Below are positions 54,201 to 64,000 of a stretch of DNA of 64,000 nucleotides, piece after piece. Source of the DNA: Adiantum capillus-veneris (lineage: Eukaryota > Streptophyta > Polypodiopsida > Polypodiales > Pteridaceae); NCBI GenBank assembly GCA_014529385.2, contig CM043943.1, forward strand, positions 102,467,855 through 102,531,854, written 5' to 3'. Below the pieces are notes generated by a model, which did not search any database, was not told the origin of the DNA, and saw only the letters and a list, made by a program, of their open reading frames with translations. Position numbers and translations under genes: made by a program. The first letter of the stretch is position 1. Every line of letters starts with the position of its first letter.

Positions 54201-57200
54201 GATTGACAACCTTAGTCAAATTCCACTTACCACCCCGCAGTCACACATGATTCTTTTTTTAAAAATTACTATCACATTGTTTTCACATTTAAAATAATGG
54301 TTTCTTTTAACTTTCCGTCACATAAATTCCTTCAATCAAGTATTAAAGACAGCATTGAAAAGCATTCTTTTAGCAAACAAACATCTTTAAACTTAAGACA
54401 GAGTACTGTCAATCAAAAGATTGTCCATAATAACCACGACAGTACTCTTCTTGTCTGAAGACCACCTAAGGGTGAAAAACGGCACCCATTCCTTGTTCAC
54501 AATCCGGGGTGAATAAACCCCCACCCAAGGTTCAGAGTGCCCATACACCAAACCAGTTGCCCATACAACCGGGCGGCTCCCCTAGGATAAAAACGGTATC
54601 CTAACTTATGTAGAAACATCAAGACATGACACGGAGTAGAAACTCATCGTTCATGGGGATAATCGACTGGTCGGGTATTTGTTGCAATGTCGGGGCTTGA
54701 ATGCTCTCATTAGTACTAGGCCTGGCCTCGTCGTGGTGTGACACTCTAGCTCTTTTAGGAATACTACCCTCATCATCAGATTGAGGATTGGCTCAGGTCC
54801 TTTTTGGTGACATGACTTTTTATCCTTATTACAAAGGACATCTATTTAATAGGTAAATCATTCAAAAACTTGACTGAACTTTCGTATTCAATCTTATTCC
54901 TCTTTTTAACCCACTAAGGTTAAATTTGTAGTCCTAGAGGATAATTTCTAGACCTAATAATTTTTTAATTGCTTATATGGACAAGATAACTTTATCATAG
55001 CTTCCTTAAGGGTTTTCTAAGCTCCCATAATTTTCTTATAAATTTATATATCCTTTTTCTAATTTCCTTATCTTTATTAAGCTTGAAATCTACTTATTTT
55101 AAGCTTAATATTTATTATATTCATTTTATCTTAAAGATTATATTTCCTCAACTTTAAAGCAATGATTTACACTTATAATAATTTTTCTATAGACTTTTGA
55201 CAGCAAATTTTATTTATCCTAATTAATCTTCAAATAAAGATAGGATTTTTTATCAATTATAACTACTTAAACTAACTAACTAATTATAGTATATTTATCA
55301 CAAGTAGATAATGGTATTTTCTAACACTAGTAATTACCTTGTAGATATAAAAATTAGCTACTCAATTTTCCTCTTTTATTATTAACTAAAATTAGACTAT
55401 TTAGGCTAAATTAAATAGCTAGATTAACTTTCTAACATTAAGCTAATTATCTTCGCTTACTTAAAATGTAAACTACATCCAATAAAAAGGACATAATTAT
55501 CTAATTTGATTAACTAATTTTCTCCCTTTAATTTTAGCTAAACTTTATTTATTTTGACTTAAATAATTAGCTAAATTAGATTTTTAACATTAAGATAATT
55601 ATCACATCTTAATTCAAATGTAAACTAACTCTCATAAATAGCACATAATTATCTAATTTGATTAACTAATTTTCTCTCTTAATTTTAGTTAGAATTTTCT
55701 CCCTTAATTTCAGTTAGAATTAGTCTATTTTGGCTTAAAAACATAGCTAAATTAATTTTTTGAGCTTAACATAATATCACTACTTAATTTTAATGTAAAC
55801 TAACTCTAATAAATAGAACATCATTATCTAACTTGATTAATTAATTTTTTTCTTTTAATTTCAGCTAGAATTAGTCTATTTTGGCTTTAAAAAATAGCTA
55901 AATTAATTTTTTGATCTTAAGATAATTACCATACCTTAATTACAATGTAAACTAACTCTTATAAATAGCCCATAATTATCTAACTTGTTCTACTAGTTTT
56001 TTCCTTTTAATTTCATCTAGAATTGGTTTGTTTTGTCTTAGCAAAATAGTTAGATTAATTTTATGACCTTAAGATAATTTTTGTGACTTAAATTTAATGT
56101 TAAATAACTCTGATAAATAGCACATAATTATTTGATTTATTTTACTAATTGCATCCTTTTAATTTCAGCTAGAATTTGTCTATTTTGGCTTAGTAAAATA
56201 GCTAGATTAGTTTTTTGACCTTAAGATAATTATCACGACTTAATTACAATGTAAACTAGCTCTAATGCACATATTTATCTAGCTTATTTTACTAGTTTTG
56301 GTTCTTTTAATTTCAACTAAAATCGGTCTATTTTGTCTTAGAAAAAAGTGTTACCATATACATGTGGTAGTGATGTGTGTGAACACACTGGGCCCGCCGG
56401 GGCATTTTTTCCCTCTTCAGGAGGTTTTTTCCCCCGTGCATTGTATATACGCCAATCACTCTAGGGCTATCTATCTTTCCATTGCACACTAAGTAACACA
56501 CTCTCCATTGTGTGCCTTGAGCTTCCTTCGTCTTCTCCAAGCTGTGTGTGTTTCTCTGCAACCCTAATTCCAACAATTGGTATCAGAGCAGGTTGCGTCC
56601 TCCCGGGCCAGCTACTCCAGTACACGCCTACTCACTCTCTCCGATTTCTGTGAGCTTTGGTGAGCGTTCGATTTGGGCAGAATTTCTGTCAGTGCCGTTT
56701 TCTGCATAACAGGTGCCATACCATAAAGTCTTCTGCGGTTTGTGTTATATAGCACGTGTTGTTTCCACTCCATTTCTCGTATTTTTGGGTAGTTTTCACA
56801 TCAGGTACAGCATTTACCATGGCTGACAACAACAACACAGATGTGTTCAAGATGTTTGCTGCTGAGGACAGGTTGGATGGGACAACTACCCTATGTGGGC
56901 TTATATGATGCAACATGTTCTTGTGTCAAAGGGCGTCTGGAACATTGTGCAGGGCATTGATGTACATCCTAGTTCTGAGGATGTAGGCAATGTTGAGGAT
57001 GTTGCAGGTCTTACTGCAAGGATTGCTGCTGCTAGAGTTGTTTTGCCTACGGCAAAACAAGCTCGTTGGGATGTAAACGATGTGCAGGCTCATGCATTGA
57101 TTGCGTTGTCGGTGAAGCGCACCATTGTTCCTCACATCCGTTCAGCAAAATCTGCAAAACAGGCTTGGGATATTTTGGCTGTTCTTTATGCAAGTCGCAA

Positions 57201-57826
57201 TGAGGCTAAAATTTCTTTGCTGCGTAAAGAGCTGGATTCAAAGATTATGCATGAGGAAGATGATATGGACACTTTCCTTGCTAGTGTCAAGGATATCAAT
57301 GAGCAGCTTATTTTTGCAGGTGAAGTCATTTCAGACAGTTCCCTTGTGCAGACTGTTCTTGATGCCTTACCAGATTCCTACTAGAATTTTGCTAGTACTT
57401 GGAGACTGATGACCCAAGGAAATCGTGAAGTTGTCAAGTTTGATGCATTATGCACATTGCTGTTGCAAGAGTCACTTTCTAGAAAAAATAGAACTAGGCA
57501 GCGTGCAGTTGAATAGGCTTTTATTGCGTCTCAAAGAAAGGGTGGTAACAGTAATGGAGCCACTTCTTATGGTTCTGCTACGAGTGGCAAAAATTCTATT
57601 CCTAATGCTTCTGCTGGCAATGACGGGAGCAAAGCGAACCTCGAACCCCGAAGGCACTAAAACACCAGGGAACGAATGGTGCTTCGAGCCTATCATGGTA
57701 AAGCAAACAGGGGCACCACCTAGCTTCAGCGGCTAGGACGCAAACAACACACCACCATAACAAGGTTTTCATCCAAGAGAGATGGATGCTTGGGAGTAAT
57801 GATGAAGAGGAAAGGGAATGAGATCA

Positions 57827-57869
<43 letters not shown>

Positions 57870-60800
57870 GGGAGGGGGTATAGCGGCTTAGTACTTAGGC
57901 ACCACAAAAGGATGGCTAATCCGCACATCCTTCACACATACACATGCTCACTCCAAACACAAGAATAGGTGACGATTCCACACACCTCACATGGGCAAAA
58001 CATTGCAAGAAAACATACTCACAAAACCTCAAGCTTTATTTAGAGAATAAGGCGATGAAATGGGGAGCATAGGGTAGGGGAATGAGAAGGGAGAGAGTGG
58101 TAGAGCACATGGCGGATAGGTGGGAGTTGATGGCGAAGACTCGCACGAGGGTTATGGCCATCATCCTTCATTTAGTTGCCCTTCATCTTCCATAGCCAAG
58201 GGTGTAGAGGTCATGCTCAAGACAAGCATGGTGATTGCGGTGATGGTGATGGTGTGGGTGTGTGTGTGTGCACTAGGCATACACAGTGCATAGTGTGTTC
58301 TTTGGTGACGTTGTGTGTGTCTTTAGTGTGATGGTGACCCCTCTTTATATAGGGGAGGAGGGGGGAGAAATTATAGAATTTAGAAATGAAGAAATCATTA
58401 TCTACATAGGCCATGTGACTGTGGGGCCCACTTGTCTGGCTGTGTGTATATGTGCCAGAACAGCAGTCTCATGAGAGAGAGACTAAGAGAGAGAGATGGG
58501 TTGATGAAAAAAAGTGAGAGGTGACATGGATACTAATTTAATTACAAGAGTGGAGAGAGGAGAGTGTGTTCAGAGGTGAATCTGTGTGCAGATGTGTGTG
58601 AACACAAGAAAAATCAAGTAACCACCGGGTGGGGATGGGTCTGTGGGCACCTTTTTCAATGAAACTGAGTGTGTGTGAGTGTGGGGGAGGTTATTTAGCT
58701 ACATGACAAGAGACATGACGCCCTTTAGAGAGAGAGGGGGGTATTTGGGTCATGGGATATGATAGGAGAGAGAAAGGGGGGGTGGGGTATACTCTTTTGG
58801 AAGATAGGGTAAGTTGCATGTGAGTCAGGGTGCATTATTGGTGAGTTAGAATGCATTATTGGTGAGAGGTGGGGTAGCTTGAGGGGAGAGAGAAAGGAGA
58901 AAGGACAAGGGGAAGAGAGAGGGAGTTGACCTTTTGAGTGAAGGAGAGGAAAAGGGACACACGGCGGGGCAACAGTGAAGAAAAAGGAGGCAAGGTGGGG
59001 ATGGGCTACCCCGCAGGCATGAGGTGGCCTATTTTACCTTTCTTATATATTTACATAATCATACTTTATTTTTTTTCTTATGTTTTCCAATTCCTTTTAT
59101 CACTCCCTCCCTAAGAGGGGGTTTTCATGGGGTGGGGACGAGAGAAGAGGGGTATGGGAGCTTGGCTTGTGAAAAGCCCCCATCATTAGCCCTCCCCTTT
59201 TGGCTAGAGGCATTCATGTCTCTAGCTCATCTGTTTGATCATTATCGTTGGAAGTGGCGGCTGATGGTGTGTCCTCATCTGGAATGTCAATAGGTGGAGC
59301 CTGGTCAAATCGAAGAAAATAAGGTTTAAGTCGCCAACCATTTACCCTCGTTTTATGAAGTTTTCCATCAGCCTCCATAAGCTGGTAGCTTCCATTGGCG
59401 TACTTTTTCCTGACGATGAAAGGACCTTCCCATCGGAGTAGGAGTTTCTTATCCTTTCGCGTGTCGAAGCGATTGTCCTAGCGGAGCACCAACATTCCTT
59501 TCTTCAATTATTTTTTTTGGAGATGCTCGTTAAAGCTAAGCCGTCTATGCTCTGCTTGTGCTGCATAATAATTTATTGCTTCTTCTCTGTCCAGCTGCAG
59601 TCTTTCCAAGTTGATGATGTGATCTCTCAAATGCATGTTGGGTTGTTGAAGCTGGCTTGCCATTACTCTGAGACTTTGTAGTTGCACTTCAATGGGCAAG
59701 ATTGCTTCCTTACCAAATACTAGATGATATGGTGTGAATCCCAAGGATGTACGAAATGAAGATCTGTAGGCCCATAAAGCTGGTAGTAGATACTTATCCC
59801 AGTCTCCAGGATGATTGTTTACCTGCTTGGTAATAATTTTAGAAACCATTCCATTTACCTTTTCAACTAGGCCATTACATTGAGGGTAATATGGTGAAGA
59901 GTGCCTCCTTGTAATGCCCAGTTTCTTCATTAATTCTCCTACCAAGTCTGCTCCGAAAACTGGCCCTCTATCAGAGATGATCTCTAAAGGTGTGCCAAAA
60001 CTATAGCATATGTGCTCGTAGATAAATTTAGCTACCTCTATCGCTGTGATTCTAGTGGTGGCTGTAGCCTCTGCCCATCTAGTCATGTAGTCGACCCCCA
60101 TGATAATGTAGAATTTTCCTGAGTTGGCCCTAGGTAATGGCCCAATGGCATCGATACCCCATTTTTCAAATGGGCCATATGAGAGAATAGGTGTTTGTGG
60201 TTCAGGCATAAGTGACCTAGTGCCGGCCTTTTGACACAACTTACACGTTTTGCACCAGTGGTGTACATCACGGTTGAGGCTAGGCCATATGAAGCCTGCG
60301 TGCAAGATTTTCCTACTTGTTATGTCTAGGGCAAAGTGACCACCACAAACCCCATCGTGACAACTAGCAATTACTCCCTTGATTTCCTGAGAGAGAGGGA
60401 CCTTCCTGAGTATTTGGTCCTTACCCTTACAATACAAACCTTCATTGATGAGTCGATACCTTGTGGCCTTCCGCGTCAGCCATTGCTTCTGTCCCTTTGT
60501 TAAATCTGATGGGCATTCTCCTATTTCCAAAAAATGCATGATGTCAGGCAAGGCATCACTGCCTTGAAATAGAGGGAGCTTTAGCTTTATTGCTCCAACC
60601 ACCACTTCCTGTAGTCTTTCACTTGCTAGGGCATCTGCTTCTTGGTTTTGAGCCCTTGGGATATGGTGTATTTGAACTTCTTCAAACTTACCCATCAAGG
60701 TTTTTACACCACTTAAGTGAGTCCTTAAACTAGGATTCTTGCATGTCCATGCTCCATTTACTTGCCTTACCAGAAGTAGAGCATCCCCAAATACATTAAG

Positions 60801-63800
60801 GCGTTGTACACCTTGTGAGACGCACCATTGTAGACCCTTGGTTAGTGCTGCATACTCAGATTCATTGTTAGAATGTGAATCTAACAATTGGCCCAACAAA
60901 AATACCTTTGTCCCTTTGTCATCAAAGACCACTATGCCTGCAGCTGCTTTGTCAAACGCTCGCTTGTAGGCTCCATCAAAGTAGAGAGATTATGCTCCTT
61001 CTACCATCGGTGGTACTGGAGGTAATCAGACTTCTCCTCCCTTAGATTGCTTCTCCTTCCCTTCAAGGACTTGGTAGGTCATGAGTCCCCCCAAACTTGC
61101 CCTTGTCGTGCTTTCTACCTGTACCGTGTAGTCAAACTCTTGCAAACGAACTAGCCATTTAGTAATTCTAGCAGACACATCCATGTGTTGTACAACATAG
61201 GGAAATATTTCATCCGTGGTTAGAATCACAAATTGCTTAGGCAGCAAATATGACCTAAACTTTGTAGTTGCAAATCTAAGAGCTAGGACTAAGTGTTCCA
61301 CATGGATGAAACCTTTCTCTCCTGCTGTCATCATTCGACTAGAGAAGTAGATTGGCCTCATGAAAGATGTCGTCGTATCCTTTTGGAGTAGCACAGCCCC
61401 CAATGATTCATCACCAACACTTGAGGTGACATAGAATTTTTCATCCCACTTAGGTGGTGAGATAGTTGGCAGAGTGGCTAAGACCTCCTTTACCTTGTTG
61501 TAGTGATGTTCGCTTTCCTCGTCCCAAGTGAAAGTTGATCTTTGAGTGAGTTGTTGCAGTGGTAGAACAAGTTGTGATAGTAGATGTATGAATCTACTTA
61601 AGTACCTCACCTTCTGTAGAAAAGAGACCAGTTGACGTGCGGTCGTTGGTGAAGGTAGGGCTATGAGTGCGGACACCTTACTTGGGTCGGCGTTGATACC
61701 TCTTGCTGAAATTTCATGGCCTAGTAGAATGACTTTACTCTCCCCAATGTGACATTTATCCACATTTAATTGCCCACCTAGGCTCTCCAACCTGGCCAAA
61801 CCTTCAGTTACCTTTTCTAAATGTGAAATACGGGAGCTATATATACAAAAATCATCAATGAACACTCTTATGGATGTTCCAAAGAACGGTTGAAAAACAT
61901 ATGTGACATATCTTTGGAATGTGGCAAGTGCATTTGTGAGACCAAATGGCATAACCCTGTATGCAAAACAACCCCATGGCGTGATAAAAGTGGTTTTTAG
62001 CTGATCTTCCAAGGCTATGCGTATTTGAAAGTATCCTGAATAACCATCACAGACGGTATAGCATTCAAAACCCGCTACTTCATTCAGAATTTCATCCAAG
62101 AAAGGGAGAGGAAAGTGGTCTCTCTTTGTAGCTGCATTTAGTGGTTTGTAGTCAACACAGACCCTCCACTTACCATTCTTTTTAGGCGTCACCACTATGG
62201 GTGACACCCATTCTGAGTTTTCTACAGGATAGATGAATCCCGCCTCCAGCAGTTTCCTTACCTCGGCCAAGAGTGCCTTTTCTTGTATGACCCCTAGTCG
62301 TCGTAGCTTTTGCACAACTTGTTTTACCCCTTCCTTCAGCTTAATATGATGTTCCACCACTGTAATGCCTGTGATTCTTTCATAGTTGTCAATGAACAGG
62401 TTAGGAAATCCCATCAACATTTGCAAAAAACTATCTTTCTCCTCAAGTGTTAATTCCGTAGACAACATACCCTTCAACCTACTTCCTCCTAGGCCAGGTG
62501 ATTTTCTCTCCTCTTCATTGGGTTTCCCTTTTGGTGATGGATCACCAGTTGTGCTTACCCTTTGTGGATCCTTCATAATGATACCCATCACATCAATGGA
62601 ACTGTCACTTTCTTCGGTGGATGTGGTCTCCTCCTCAGAACTGGAAGATTCGCTAGTGGTTTCATCTGCCGATGTTTCCAGATTCATTTGCTTCTGCTTG
62701 CCAATCCTCATGTCGTAGTAGATTGTCTCCCCTTTCTTACCGTTCATGCGTAGAAAGCCAGTACCCCAGTCCTGTTTTGCCTTCATGGCCTTCCCAAAAT
62801 TAGTGGATAGCCCTCCCCCTTAGTGGGCATTACAAAAACATCTACCTCTACCTCAGTGTTGAAAGCTTTTATTTTCACGAAACTTACCACACCCACACAC
62901 TTTACTTTTGCGTTGTTTGCCATCTTTGCCTTGCATGGAGAAGGCCTGTCAACCTCGAGCCCTAATCGAAGCATCATAGCTTCACTCATTACACAAATTT
63001 GTGCACCTCTATCAATGTAGGTGTTTCCAACCCTCTTTCCTTTTATGTTTACGTCGACAATTGGAAGGATGTCATCCATGTTGCATCCCGAAATTGCTCC
63101 GGCTACCTTTGTTTTGGAGCGTCTTGTACTTACCATTTTAGACCATTGTCGCCTTACTTTTGGTGCAAGATGTAGCAGCTGTGGCCATGTAATCTTCGGT
63201 CCTTGCTCTGCCACATCGAATGTTAGATCATAGGGCTTAGAACTTTCCCCTAGCTGAAAGTCGGTGATGCCCAATTTTCGTCGTGGCCTGGATGGCCTCT
63301 TGCTAGTTTCTCCTCTCATGCTTCTCTCATCATGTGATTGTGTAGCTTTCTCCCTCCTAGCTCTTTTCACAGTCATGGCTTCAAGTGGTTCTAAAAAGGT
63401 TACCTTCTCCTTACCCTTGTCCCTCTCCTTTGCTGTAGGTGGATCCACTACTACGGCTTTTCCTTTCTCTTCTAGCCTTATGATGTTTACAGGGCGATCA
63501 GGTGGTTGGGCTGGTGGAAGAGGTGGGATGGATGCTTGTAGTGGTGTTTAGGGTGGACGTAGAATTTGTGTTGGTGGGGGTGGTGCTCGGGGTGGGGTTG
63601 TTCTATCTCTAGGGGGTGACAATTGGTTCCTCCTACCTCCTCTATCATAGTTTTGTTGTGGTTTGGGACAGTGGTACATACCGTGACCGTCTTCTCCGCA
63701 AGTGTAGCAATGATACTCCTTATTTTGTCGTCGTGCTCTTCCAGGGTCTTGATCTATTTCTTGACTCCTCCCTTGCTGTATTAAGTGGACAGAAAAATTC

Positions 63801-64000
63801 TGCAGTTGGTCAATAATATGGGCCAACATATCTTGTTGGTCATCTCTTACCCCAAGAGCCGGTGGTGGTGGTATGGTGGTTGTCGTAGTTGTTGGTCGAC
63901 GCGATGTTCATGCTTCTGTTGACTCGGTTTCTTTGGCTTTCATTCGCAACTTCTTGTCCTTAAGGTGAGCAATCTCAACGGCTAACTCGTACGTAGCCGG

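Overview
The window is plant nuclear DNA made almost entirely of nested, decaying transposable elements. I see no intact host gene, no tRNA or rRNA gene and no CRISPR array. Plant features are Ty3 elements with a tRNA-iMet type primer site, a chromovirus with a C-terminal chromodomain, a Tat-like Ty3 element with a second RNase H, two CACTA fragments and a Ty1/copia gag. The LINE type, together with a Penelope-like reverse transcriptase (rare in flowering plants), points to a seedless land plant such as a fern or lycophyte. That placement is inference.

Layout. 1-6763: minus-strand Ty3-type element cut by the left edge, with LTR, TGGCGCC primer site, leader of three palindromic repeats, broken gag and protease, and an odd protein with seven W-x-P-K motifs. 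7245-7377: microsatellites. About 7430-11050: decayed L1-type LINE. 11096-18359: one Ty3 LTR split by a coding-free 5.26-kb LTR element (12828-18087). 18360-22350: the gag, protease and start of reverse transcriptase of that Ty3 element, ending abruptly at a CACTA 3' fragment (22351-24009).

24066-27627 and 47800-51252 are direct copies of one ~3.5-kb segment. Between them lies a minus-strand Penelope-like retroelement (PLE; 27628-27882 plus 44446-47799). It is split by a chromovirus array, LTR-internal-LTR-internal-LTR (27883-44440), with a perfect 5-bp target duplication GCAGT around the whole array. 51885-53800: decayed CACTA TNP2 transposase. 53807-about 56348: solo or partial Ty3 LTR on the minus strand with an AT-rich ~150-bp repeat. 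56349-57620: copia LTR and gag. 57621-64000: minus-strand Tat-like Ty3 element inserted in the copia gag and running off the right edge.

Most unusual: (1) in the chromovirus the gag frame has no AUG at its start, but the LTR holds a small AUG exon with a splice donor that fits, in phase, an acceptor at the first gag codon; the same layout recurs in a second, divergent family and perhaps a third. (2) The PLE is paired with an unrecognised ORF ending in an RG-rich tail, lacks a visible GIY-YIG domain, and sits between long direct repeats carrying a TATA-like box and a two-exon reading frame. (3) Both chromovirus copies share the same disabling lesions, so the array formed after the element had decayed.
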